This document shows positions 20,673 to 30,509 of a stretch of 64,000 nucleotides of DNA, piece by piece. The DNA is taken from positions 62,001 to 126,000 of the forward strand of contig CAUJNA010003735.1 of the NCBI GenBank assembly GCA_963377175.1. Reading direction: 5' to 3'. The first letter of the stretch is position 1. Every line of letters starts with the position of its first letter. Source of the DNA: Effrenium voratum. Lineage: Eukaryota > Sar > Dinophyceae > Suessiales > Symbiodiniaceae. Position numbers and translations under genes: made by a program. The notes below the pieces were generated by a model, which saw only the letters and a program-made list of their open reading frames with translations, was not told where the DNA came from and ran no database searches.

Positions 20673-20979
20673 TGTGTCTGTGGGTTGCTGCATCCTCACA
20701 GGCCTGACTGGGGCCTGCCTATTGGCTTTGATTTGGTGGCAGTTGAGAGTTCGGGGTTGGTTTCGTGCGATCTTGTGGCCGGGCCTTGGGTTTGTTCTCC
20801 TGTTGGCTTTGTGGGTTGGGCTTGCGTTGGAGCTCTTTGTGCCAGCGCGGGTCTGCAATTTAGGCAAACCGTCACGCGCTTTGTGCGTGACCTCTGGTGT
20901 ACACCCCTCCCTCTGATTCCGCACCCGGCGTCCAGTATGCGTTGGAAGCGGAGGGTGCGCGGATCCGGCCCGCCCGCAG

Positions 20980-21117
20980 ATCTTCGACGTGCAGCCCAGC
21001 ACCACAGTCAAGGAGGGCACAGTGCGAATTGGTCCGGGTGAATTATGGCGACCCCACACGTCCTCACCCCAAATGGTGGTCTATGTGGGGAATAGCCACC
21101 TTCCTTCGGGCTGGTGA
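20980..21117 (+). CDS. Candidate terminal exon, unknown product
   Basis: After CGCCCGCAG at 20,971-20,979 the frame IFDVQPSTTVKEGTVRIGPG then ELWRPHTSSPQMVVYVGNSH runs to TGA at 21,115-21,117. The alternating beta-strand pattern (TVRIG, MVVYVG) reads like a folded domain. G/C-ending in the first half. Not recognised. Confidence 0.45.
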   Translation: MFDVQPSTTVKEGTVRIGPGELWRPHTSSPQMVVYVGNSHLPSGW

Positions 21118-21440
21118 AATATTTTCTGATTCACCCAGATTTGTCTCATGAGCCGCGGGTTTTTGACGAAGCCAGCTACCAACCACTCATGTTGAGATGC
21201 CGATCCAGAAAGCCACCATTTGCATTGGGACGGAAAGGCCTTTGGTTTCAGAATGAGAGAAAGCGGAGACCCTGGTGTGAATGGGATTCATGTCGACCAA
21301 CCACTTTTGGGGTGGCTCCCCGGTTCCCCATGAATGTTTATAAAAGACCTGCCAAGCAGGTTTTAGTGTGAGTTTCCATGCAAGGTGCCATTGTACATGT
21401 TGTTTTTTGAGCCACAGCCAAATATAGCAAGACTCACCTG

Positions 21441-21582
21441 AGCCACGTGCTCAAAACCTGGGTAGCTGAAGGTTAGCAAGGGACAATCCCAGCCATAAAT
21501 AGCTGCGGATATCCGCCTTCTGAGTTCTTGAAGCATGGTTCTGGGTAGATCATTTTAATACCGGGTTTTGAGCAAGTGACTC
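21441..21582. repeat. Inverted-repeat element family E
   Basis: GAGCCACGTGCTCAAAACC at the left and GGTTTTGAGCAAGTGACTC at the right are inverted repeats. Interior GGTTAGCAAGGGACAATCCC and CATGGTTCTGGGTAGA. About 142 bp. Confidence 0.7.
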
Positions 21583-21719
21583 ACCCTGCTTTCCCCCTAG
21601 CGGCTTGGGGACCAGGTCACTTCGCTCGCTCCACCAAGCGGCAAGCGGGGAATTCGTTCTGTTAGCGTTTGTTTGGTCTGCTCACTTGCACAGCTTCTTA
21701 TTTTGGAGGCACCCCTTTG

Positions 21720-21826
21720 GTGCATTTTGCCAAGGGATGTTAGGACTTTAACTTTTTGCCAGCTAATGGGTTTTCCACTAAACCATTGAAAGTTAAACTT
21801 TTCGCAGGGGAGTAGAAAGCAACCGA
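21720..21826 (+). repeat. Introner-like element family C
   Basis: GTGCATTTTGCCAAGGGATG at the start, CACTAAACCATTGAAAGTTA inside, TTTTCGCAG at the end, then AGTAGAAAGCAACCGAG. GT at 21,720. The sequence downstream, in frame ATEYQRVDRIMMFESPIYDS (to 21,936), looks coding, but a TAG codon separates it from the acceptor. Confidence 0.6.
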
Positions 21827-22059
21827 GTACCAGCGTGTTGATCGTATCATGATGTTTGAAAGTCCAATCTACGACAGCTTCCTTTGTGCCACGGTCAAAG
21901 CACCGGGGCCCCCGTGCTGTTGGTCTTAAACTCTTTTGGCGCCTGCGGATCAACCGGCAGAGCGTCCACCCCTTGCATTCCTTGGGTTCTTTTCAAGGGA
22001 GCCATGACACACACACACACACAATCACACACACAAAGAGTTTTGACCATCGCTTATTT

Positions 22060-22148
22060 ATGGGTCAAAATTACACCACCAGGCAACTGCAGGTTTGAGT
22101 TCATTTTTCCGCTTGCTAGGGTTTACGTATTTTTGACCCACAGCCATT
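22060..22148 (+). repeat. Introner-like element family D
   Basis: ATGGGTCAAAATTACACCACC at the left and GTATTTTTGACCCACAGCC at the right. Flanked on the left by a CA microsatellite, with no evident exon at that edge. Confidence 0.55.
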
Positions 22149-22544
22149 TGTACAATGGATCGATGCGTCTAGGGCACATCAAAGCCGCAATGCGTTGTAT
22201 ACCGAACGTTCACCATGCTGCCTTGGGCCACAACACACAGGGCTCCCCATGATATTCTCCTCTTTTGGGATGTGTGAACATCACCTTCTGGCCCGATTAA
22301 AAGCAACTGTTCTTTGGGTGGGGTTGAGCAAAAGGAAGTGGGGACCCCCCACTCTGAGAGCAGGACTGGCACCGGCAAACTTCTTGGAATGCTACGCAAT
22401 CAGCTGCTTCTCTTGGATTGTGGAGACATACGGATACCCCAAACATTGCAAATGAAGAAGCGAACTGCCAGAAAAAGCCGAGTAACAAAGTAGCAGAAAG
22501 CCGCGCGTCGCAAAGTAGGCATGTTTACAGGTGCCTTTTTCCAG

Positions 22545-22625
22545 CGCTTCCAGTTGCCAGTAATAAGTCGCCACGCGACACCACCATTTACAAGCTGAAA
22601 GGAACATCCCTGGTGCCCCACTACT
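22545..22625 (+). CDS. Candidate exon ending at a family B element
   Basis: Follows TTTTTCCAG and reads LPVASNKSPRDTTIYKLKGT then SLVPHY, ending TACT at 22,625, exactly where GTGGATGG begins. Removing the element gives a stop two codons later, so this may be a last intron. No family recognised. Confidence 0.38.
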
Positions 22626-22751
22626 GTGGATGGACAAAATCCTGCACCACTTTGAAGCCATGCGGAAACCATTGTTTGTTGGTATTTACCAGAGAATCAT
22701 CCTTCCAGGGTTTCTTAGGTGGTGCGAAATGGATTTCGTCCATCCACAGTA
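22622..22751 (+). repeat. Introner-like element family B, best-preserved copy
   Basis: TACTGTGGATGGACAAAATC and GATTTCGTCCATCCACAGTA are near-perfect inverted ends. The core holds TTGAAGCCATGCGGAAACCA, TTTGTTGGTATTTACC and CAGGGTTTCTTAGG. Intron boundaries would be 22,626-22,749. Confidence 0.7.
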
Positions 22752-24378
22752 TGAGGCTTGATGGTTGCCATATCCCACTCCAGCTATTGGCAGGAGATCA
22801 ACAGAAAAGTTCCTCTCGCAACATGTGATTAGATTTCACCCTTTGCCCTTTTGGGAAAGAACGGGTTCACCCCCTGACGGCGTAGGATTCCTCCTAGAGG
22901 CATGCCAAAGTTCCCAAGAAGCTTGCAAGGGGGAAATCCTGGTGATCCTGGTATGTTCGATCAATGGCAAAAATTGCTCCAACATGTCCAAGTCTGAGTT
23001 TTTGGCAATGGCAAGCGTCGTAGGAGCTGAAGTCTTTGCTCTCTGATCGGCAGGGGACTCAAAGATAGTGACAGGCAGCCTTCAGCCCATGTGGCGCTTG
23101 TCGCTGTGTTGATCTTCATGTGATCCGAAAATAGCAAGTTCTGGTTGGGTCCCATGTGCGAGCTCCGAAGGGATCCGGATCACTTCTGGCAAGTTGCATC
23201 AACCTACCCATTTTTCCCAGGTTTACTCATCCGGGGTCAACCCTTTTGTCAATTTTAGGGACTGTGAAGGTGCGGATCTTGGACCTTTTTCATGTTGTTT
23301 TGGGCATACATGTTTACCACTCCAAAGGTTTTACATGGGAATGGTGGAGGTGTGGACTGCCGAGCCAAAGACTTGTATGGAGGGGAAAGGGGGAAAGGGG
23401 GGCTGCTGCAGTCTGGACAGTTTGGGATCTTGCATTTCTTGGCTCAGAAATTCTGAACAACGAATTCGACTTTTCACCCAGGTTAAGAGTTGAACGTTGA
23501 CCCAGCAGCGACCCAGTGACCCATCGGCTTGCCTGTCAAAAGAGGTCGGGAGGTCCTGAAGGACGTCTAAGAAGGTATCTCAGGAGCAGACAGTAGTACA
23601 CACGTGCGCGGTCAACATATCCAGTCCACAGTCCATTTGGCAGGGACCTGAGTTTTCCACAAGGGAACACTAGTTTGCCTGTGCCCTTTAGGGGAAGCAA
23701 GTCATTTTGTCCAGAGCTCATGCGAGCCTGTGTCCAACATAAAGAGTTTCGCATCAGTTTCCCCAAACAACTCACAAAGGGGCGCCAAGTCTAGCAACAC
23801 GCCCGAGTATCCATGGTGTATGTGTTGGTAGAGCGAAACCAAACGTCCCTTGATTCATACAGGCAGTTTCTGGCGCAAGGACCTTTTAAGCATGGGATTG
23901 CTGATGCCGAAGAGCAAGTATCCAGCCAGACAATGTCAAGGCGGCCAAGGCGGTGTCACGTTCAGGAACCCACATCAAATCTTTGGGCAACTACCAAAAA
24001 AAGGCGGACATATTACATGATAGTTTCCAAAATCGGGGGCCCTTAAAGTATGTGGTGTCCTGTCACCGGAGACCGTCCCAAATTCCAGATTTTGTGGGTT
24101 CATTTTCAGGTCCCCAAATGGGACCCACTCGAAATATGGGGTTGACGGTCCAATTCTATCGGTGTACGTGGACCATACCAGTGCCTCAATCAAAACAAAA
24201 TCCAAAATCAGACATCAAAAAAAGCCCCATGGGCCTGCCTGTTGATCGGATTCTTGGCACGCATGGGAAGGGCCTCATTTCGAAGAATGCCGACTGCAAA
24301 GGGCAACCATCAGGCACGTGTTTTAAGCAATCAGATAAGGGCAGAAAAGGGACAAATCAAACGCCAGCAGCTAAACAA
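22752..24378. other. No gene recognised
   Basis: A frame at 23,813-24,046 (VERNQTSLDSYRQFLAQGPF) is open but lacks splice or codon support. A longer frame at 23,953-24,660 runs into known repeats. Otherwise unique sequence. Confidence 0.3.
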
Positions 24379-24487
24379 TACCGCGGATGGACAAAATCCT
24401 GCACCACTTTGAAAACCACGGCTGAACCCACAACGTTTGTTGGTATTTACGTTGGGGAATCAGATCAGAAACCAGGCTTTCAAGCAG
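24379..24487 (+). repeat. Introner-like element family B, long copy
   Basis: TACCGCGGATGGACAAAATC, CACAACGTTTGTTGGTATTT and CAGATCAGAAACCAGGCTTT as in the 15.2-kb copy. Ends CAAGCAG at 24,487, next to an exon. Confidence 0.55.
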
Positions 24488-24745
24488 GGCGACGTGGAAA
24501 TTGGGAACCCAGCGTCGGTGTGGACCCGCCATGCGGCCGTCGCTTCTCGAGGCTCGGCATCCCTGCGGAGAGGCACAGTCTCTCAGCGCAGCTCAGCACC
24601 TTGGATCGGGAGGCCGCTGCGGTTGCATTTCTGGCTGGTGCTCAGGGAGTGTGGGAATGAACCCTGGGGTCCCCTCAAAGGAAACCAGAAGGGATGGTCT
24701 ATAAGGGGCATTCCCTCATTCCCTGAGCACCAGGTGGCAAAGTAA
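24488..24745 (+). CDS. Terminal gene fragment split by a family I element
   Basis: The exon at 24,488-24,637 follows CAAGCAG and reads GDVEIGNPASVWTRHAAVAS and on to GRPLRLHFWL, 50 codons exactly. The perfect-ended element then supplies GT at 24,638 and CACCAG at 24,733, after which GTG GCA AAG TAA ends the protein (VAK stop). The element is 96 bases, a multiple of three, so read-through is also open. Arg/Ser-rich, no recognised family. Confidence 0.4.
   Translation, partial: GDVEIGNPASVWTRHAAVASRGSASLRRGTVSQRSSAPWIGRPLRLHFWLVLRECGNEPWGPLKGNQKGWSIRGIPSFPEHQVAK
24635..24733. repeat. Inverted-repeat element family I with perfect 14-bp TIRs
   Basis: CTGGTGCTCAGGGA at 24,635-24,648 and TCCCTGAGCACCAG at 24,720-24,733 are exact inverted repeats. 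The core is CCCTGGGGTCCCCTCAAAGG and the complementary-like ATAAGGGGCATTCCCTCATT. The TIR itself encodes GT at one end and AG at the other. Confidence 0.8.
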
Positions 24746-25401
24746 ATCTTCGGGGGTGTTTTCTATTTCATGTTGGACCTTTGTGACCTCCCAAACATTC
24801 CCAAACCATACCAGGATCCTGAATTGGGAAGAGCACTTTCTGTCACAAGGCCTCCTGAGATTAAAGCGGTAAGATTAAGCCGCAGTTTGTGATGGGAATA
24901 TTCGGGGAGGGTGGGAGGAGCAGGGAGCGGACATTTCTTGGACATTGGCCATTTGGGTCCGGGGTAAGACTAACTTACCCTGGATGAAGGCGCTTCACTG
25001 CGAATCATTGTACTTTGTGCTGCAAAATGTTGGTTTGAGGTTGCCACATTCTTTTTGCGAATCGTAATCATATTGCAAGGGGCTTTTGGCGAGGTTTCAC
25101 TCAGTGCTTGAGGACAGTGGCGGATATTTGCTTGCTACTTTCTGAGAATGGCCCAAGGAGTCAGATTAAAAGTGACAAAAGCTGTGATAGAGAGGATGAT
25201 TTTCCACAACCATGCTCGTAGATTCAATGGTGTCTTTTTTTGAGGTTCCCCTAAAACGGCGGTATTCCTTTTGGTTTTTCTTTAAGAGACACCCATTTGG
25301 ACGTGGAAGATTCTTGGGTCAGAATGTTTTGTGGCATGGACTGCGATTGCGTCGCTCGGCTCGGCCAAATGTGGCATCCTCTAAGGAAGGAGTGTGCACA
25401 G
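24746..25401. other. No gene recognised
   Basis: Probably intronic or intergenic upstream of the exon pair at 25.4 kb. No repeat edges found. Confidence 0.35.
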
Positions 25402-25645
25402 CTACGGGGAGTTTGTGGATCTGGACGACGATGCTGGGCAGAAGACTAGCTGGATGTTCAACCTCTTGTCGGCATGTGCTGTTGCGCTGGGTCTCTTTTA
25501 CACTCTCCTTTAAATGCAACCGGGAGTGTCTGCTGAAGGAACCTTCTCCCCAAAATATGGACCTACCCCATCAGAGGTGCATTTTGCCAAGGGATGTTAG
25601 GACTTTAACTTTTTGCCAACTAATGGGTTTTCGTATTAAACCACC

Positions 25646-25686
<41 letters not shown>

Positions 25687-25885
25687 AAAAAACTGTTCGC
25701 AGGGCTTCACAGATTTCGCAACCGAGCCATGGATCTTTGAAGGCCTGTGGCCACGGGGGCCAATTCCAGTTGCCCATGCGCTGCGAGATGAGGATGAGCG
25801 AACCCTGGCAGACTATGAGCTGGAGAAGTATTGTGTGTGCGCCGCGGCATGGAATGGTGGCTATGAGTTTGAACGGACCCTTTGA
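25402..25885 (+). CDS. Two-exon gene split by a family C element; membrane segment in exon 1
   Basis: Exon 1 follows GTGTGCACAG and reads YGEFVDLDDDAGQKTSWMFN then LLSACAVALGLFYTLL, a likely transmembrane helix. An in-frame TAA (25,511-25,513) is followed at once by MQPGVSAEGTFSPKYGPTPSE to 25,576. The family C element (GT 25,577, CGCAG 25,702) comes next, then GFTDFATEPWIFEGLWPRGP and further to NGGYEFERTL and TGA at 25,883-25,885. The Glu|Gly junction is phase 0, and the exon after the element has clear protein character. The TAA means either that the membrane exon is a separate gene end and the next ATG a start, or that this is a pseudogene. No family recognised. Confidence 0.45.
25577..25702 (+). 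repeat. Introner-like element family C with poly(A) expansion
   Basis: GTGCATTTTGCCAAGGGATG, ACTTTTTGCCAACTAATGGG, then a ~28-base A run and a second A run (to 25,692), and CTGTTCGCAG. The A runs lie where other copies have AAAAGTTAAACTTTT, so they are expansions inside the element. Confidence 0.7.
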
Positions 25886-28533
25886 AACACTGTTGGACAT
25901 CAATTCGACCCATGTAACGGTGCGTACTCTGCCGCTTACGTGGAGTGTGCGGCCTTCTTGAAAGGTCGATTTGCTCACAAAGGGAGTTGCTCCGCGGTTA
26001 AGTTTGGGCGTAGTTGTTGAATACACGAACAGTTTTGTTTGCTCAGCTTGAGCTGTGCATCCCAACTTGTGATGAGGCAATATTGAGTGACACACACACA
26101 CAACAAAAACAACACAATGATTCGAGCCCCCGGGATCTTTTGTCCAAGTCCAGTTGCCACCAAAGGCAGGAGAATTGCATTGTTGCCCTTCTCTTTTGCA
26201 GCTAAATTGGTGGTTCTATGTTTTTAGTCTACAGGGACAGCGATCATGACAAGTTGCATACCCTTAGCCTTATAAGGGGTTATTGATTTACGTTTGATGT
26301 CACCCCCACGCATCAATCCGGCTGGTTCAGAGGGGTGCAACCCCCCAAACGTTTCCTGGATACGTTGAATCACAATGAACCAGCCAGCCAGCCAGCCAAC
26401 CAACCAACCAACAAGGGCCTTGTCCATTCATGGCCCATCTACCTTCGGCGAAGAGGGACTTCAGGGGAGACTTAAGGGGGAGCTTAACGTCTTAAGGTCG
26501 AAGGGGGGGGGGGGTTAACGGGGGCTTAAGGGGACGCTTAAGGGGAGGCTTCAGGGTGGGGCTTCAGATCTTAAGGTCTCCATGTCGCAGGGGGAGCTTA
26601 AGGCGTTGTGGGCCCGGGTGGGTGCGTTCACAAGAAGGTCATAAGGGTAGGGGGGGGGGCATGAAGGGAGGCTTAAGGAGGGGCAAGGCGGGGCTGGGGA
26701 GGCTTTACTTTAGGGCTTCAGGGCGGAAGCGAGCTGGGGGCTGCTGTTTCACAGAGGAGAGCAGACGCGGGCAGGGTTGCATTGCGCTTGCATGCATCTG
26801 GATTTTTGAACGTGGGCACTGGGCCCGAACACTCGTTCCAGTAGATTCAAGACTTCTTCTTTTTTTTGCTCACGCCAGCATTAGCGACCTGACACTTTCT
26901 GCACATTTTCAGCTACGTGAAACAATTTGTTGGGGTGGGGATGTGGGTGGTCGCGGGGGCGGGGGGATGAACGCGTGAGCTTGTCACTTCCATCATGGCT
27001 CATGTGCGGCAAAGGTTTGTGGCCTCACACTGTCAAACTTCTCTCAGCGGCCTGACTTGAGGCGCCCGCAGCTTGCGCAATAAAGCGCCAGGTCACTAAC
27101 GAGGGCATGACCTTGTTTTGGCCTGAGTCGTCGAAGACGGCCCTGTCTAAAATGCTCATTTTGCAAAGTCTTGCGGGGGGGGGGTTACCATTCGGGCTAC
27201 ATGCAGTTGCCTTCATAAACATACACAGCCCTGTGCACACTGGTGGAGACCGCACCATTTCTTTCCCACTGGGGCATCGACTTTGAGTCACTTACATAAT
27301 ATACAGGAATTACCAATGAGCCCTGGCTTTGCGATAATCATGGAGTTTGACGCGCGCGTGGCAGGCGTGGGGGGTTCAGCCATTTGCTGTGATACGCTTG
27401 CCGCGCGTCAACGGCCAAACCGCGCGGGGCCACGAAGAACGACTTAGCCTTGTTTTTGGCTCCCGACCGTTTCGGCTTCAGGGGCTCCAAGGCGACGCTG
27501 AGGTTGCAGTAGATTGCCCCCAGCGCGTCAAGCGCGCTTCAGAGAGTCAGGCTTCTTTAGAGTCAGGCTTCTGTAAGGGACATGGGTCCATTCTTTTTCC
27601 CTGCTTCAGGGGGTTCAAGGCGAGGCAGCGAGAAAACCTCCACACTCAAGTTTGCCGTAGCTTGCCCTTCACAGCGTGTTCCCGTTTTCGCTGAACTCCG
27701 CTTGTCTTGGCGCAATTTTTCCTTGTGACCTTGCGTTGTACTCTTTGGACAACGCAGCCTGGGGAGACTGCGAGGTTGTCCAGGCCGCTCGCAAGAAAGC
27801 GGCAGCTTCGGTCACGCAACACCTGGTTCGGCACGTCAGCAGCGTGGCATGGTAGACTGCGCGTGCAGAGCTCCACTGCCTTGGCCTCAGCTCGCGCTGT
27901 TTCTCAGCGCTCGTGCGCGCGGGCGTATTTGCGGGCGGCGCGGCGGCCTCGAGGATTTGCGACGGCGAAAAAACACCCAAACAAGGAAGGGCGCCGGGCC
28001 CCAACACTGAGGATCCGGTAGCTTGACAGTCAGAGAGTCGCCCTATTTCTTTTCTGCCCTCCAATGGCGTTCTCAAAAGCAGACTGGCAGCCTTTCACCC
28101 GCCATATAATCTGTGGCTATGGGGCTTTTTGCTGGGGACGACGTACGTGCTGTCTCACCTGCTGGCAGCTGGCGCGTCATTTTGTTGTTTGGGAGCCGGG
28201 CGGCGCGATTACTACGCCCTGGCGCGCGTGGCCCCGCTCGCCGACGCCTAAGCTTGACGAGCGCACTGCTTGGTCGAAACACACACGGCGCCGCGGTCTT
28301 TAACATTTTCAAGCGCAGACTTCACAGGGCTCGACTTGTCAATATTTGGCTTTTCGTCAAGTACTGGGTGCTAGATAGTCAGGCAAGTGTCCCAATTCAA
28401 GCAAAGAAAAGTGGACATCGTTTTGTCGCATTTCATACCCGGCCAGTTGTAAGCGGAGCTTTAGCCCCCGTAGGGCCTGTGGGTTTGAAGCCAGCCTTTT
28501 TGTTTACATTCACATGGATGGACTCTCAACACC
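25886..28533. other. No gene recognised; repeat-like G/C-rich patches
   Basis: Holds (CA)n at 26,091-26,103, (CCAG)n(CCAA)n at 26,381-26,413, GGGGCTTAAGGGGA-type G-rich repeats at 26,440-26,700 and a G/C-rich stretch at 27,340-28,300. In that last stretch GGCTTCAGGGGCTCCAAGGCG recurs loosely as GCTTCAGGGGGTTCAAGGCG. The 187-codon frame at 28,113-28,676 has no supporting features. Confidence 0.35.
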
Positions 28534-28660
28534 TATTGTGGATGGACGAAATCCTGCACCACGTTGAGACCATGGGTGACCATGGTTTGTTGGTAGTTGC
28601 AACGGGGTCAGCATTCCAGGATTTCCCAGGTGGCGCAGGATGTCGTCATCCACTCAGTAT
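28534..28660. repeat. Introner-like element family B
   Basis: TATTGTGGATGGACGAAATC, CACCACGTTGAGACCATG, TGGTTTGTTGGTAGTT and GATGTCGTCATCCACTCAGTA. The right end is slightly eroded. Confidence 0.6.
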
Positions 28661-29350
28661 GAACGGCTCAACCTAGACCCTTTTCAACACCGGACCACGC
28701 CCAGGCATACGTTTCGAGAAGTCGCAGGTGGATGCGAACGGCGCGGGGCCCAAGCGAGGAAGAATCCCAATGAGCTTGAGCCACGCCCAAGACCCTGATT
28801 GGTATGCCCTAGTAGGGAGTACAGGAACATGGGACAACTAGATGTTTCTGGTTTGCGCGGGAAACCTAAGAGTTCGCAGTGAGACTGAACATCAGGGCGA
28901 TGCCTAACCATCTTTTGCAAAAGCGGGGTTTCGTTGGGAACAATTTTTGTTTTTGGCTGCTTGGGGTGACCCAAGCCATAAGTTTGACCGCGCCCTTTTG
29001 AGGAGAAGTTCATTACTGGCTGAACCCAGGATGTCAGGTGACTCTTCGTGGTTTGGATTTTTTTGGCATTTTCACTTGACCACCGGGCTGCAAGCCACCC
29101 AAGAACGGGGATTCTGGGCATTTCGGCATGCAACTCGCGGGACCATGGACTTGCCTACAGACGCCAGATGATCCAGATTCAGAGGAAGTTCCAAAGAACA
29201 GCATGGCTGCTGTGGACTTGCCTGTAATGAGAAAATTGCCTGTTTTCCGGCTGCATGCGCCAGCCACGAGAGTTTTCTTGAAACCTCATCGTAGCCTGTG
29301 GCTAAGAAAAATACGCAGCGACTGACGGACCGGGCGATGGGCCGACGCAG
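28661..29350. other. No gene recognised
   Basis: Open frames on both strands without splice or codon support. Confidence 0.3.
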
Positions 29351-29481
29351 GGGATTACATCTTCGACGACGCCTTCTGGGACGAGAACGGGTACCACGCC
29401 CAACCAGAAGGGTGTTGGATCCCTCAGGCGGGCGCCAGGTTGGAACGCTTGGACGAGTGGTTTGCAGAAAAGACGGCATGA
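29351..29481 (+). CDS. Candidate terminal exon, unknown product
   Basis: Acceptor GACGCAG at 29,344-29,350. The frame DYIFDDAFWDENGYHAQPEG then CWIPQAGARLERLDEWFAEK stops at TGA 29,479-29,481. Third positions are strongly G/C and the sequence is rich in aromatic and acidic residues, like a genuine globular domain. This is one of the best single exons in the window. Family not recognised. Confidence 0.5.
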
Positions 29482-30388
29482 AACACGTGAGACACCATTT
29501 GCGAACGGTTCAACTGGTTTTGACATGCCCAAGTGTAATCTAGCCGCGCTGTTTTTGATAGTGACTGTAGTGACAGAATTAGGCAAGAGGAACAAAAGCA
29601 CGTTGCAAGCATCGCTGCACCAGAGCCAAAGATGCGAACCCTGTCCTGCATTGCACATCTAGGCCAATACCCTACTTAAACTTGCGTGGAATGCTCATCA
29701 TGTTTTACGTAGTCGTTCTTGTGGTTTTTTGAGCCAAGGCCTGAGGACTTTCCATGAACCTGCGACAGGAACCTACAAGTGGCTGAGGATCACGGCTTTG
29801 GGATTGAACGCCTCATGGTGACCTACCCCGGATTCATTCAGCATGTTCCAAGAAAACAAGACAGCAACCGAAACATCTGTGTGCAGATGCATTGGACGTG
29901 TTGAGCACTGTCGAGTGCTGGGTTATTTCTTGAAGATTTCCTTATGAGACACATGTTAATTGTGGCTGCTAAAGAGATGTCAGGACACGCCAAATTTCTA
30001 AAATGGCTCAATGTTTGGTGCCATCTCATATTGCTAAAATGATGGCAGAACATACTTTAGAGGCTTGGGGTTGCAAAAGCACCCCGGCGGGGCGCAGGCT
30101 TTGACCAAAAGAGTCTGCGGAATGCTTCGCGCCAGGACTCGCTCGCGCCGGGCACTTGGCCGGTGGTTTGCTTCTCCCGGTGGCCGTGTCGAGTGAACTT
30201 GAATGTCAGTTGGAGAACTGGGATTTAGCGCTCCATTTTTGAGATAAGGGACCTCAAGTGACTCGTGGGGGAGTTCCTTACTTCCTTCAAGCGACCGGTA
30301 GAAAACTGCCTTCTTCCTTCAAGTGACTCGTAGGGGACGCCTTTTCGCTGTGGCGACTGGCGGATGCTTTTGGCCGAAAGCGTCTCAG
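29482..30388. other. No gene recognised
   Basis: Mostly unique, AT-richer sequence. Near 30,250-30,340 the phrase CTTCAAG(C/T)GACTCGTAGGGGA-like is repeated twice. Confidence 0.3.
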
Positions 30389-30509
30389 GGACCGCACGCG
30401 GCCGGACGCCAACCCGGTGGATCCGAACCAGCCGCTCAGCCGGGGGCCCAGCAGCCACGTCGGTGTCTGGTGGCAAAGGAAGCAGCTGGAAGGAGATGGG
30501 AGCGAATGA
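30389..30509 (+). CDS. Candidate terminal exon, unknown product
   Basis: Acceptor GCGTCTCAG at 30,380-30,388. The frame DRTRPDANPVDPNQPLSRGP then SSHVGVWWQRKQLEGDGSE ends at TGA 30,507-30,509. Pro/Arg-rich with nearly all G/C third positions. No family recognised. Confidence 0.48.

Noticed and set aside
20146..21059. 256-280-codon frames over the TTGG satellite
   Set aside because: Simple-sequence translation; only the downstream 20,980-21,117 segment has independent support.
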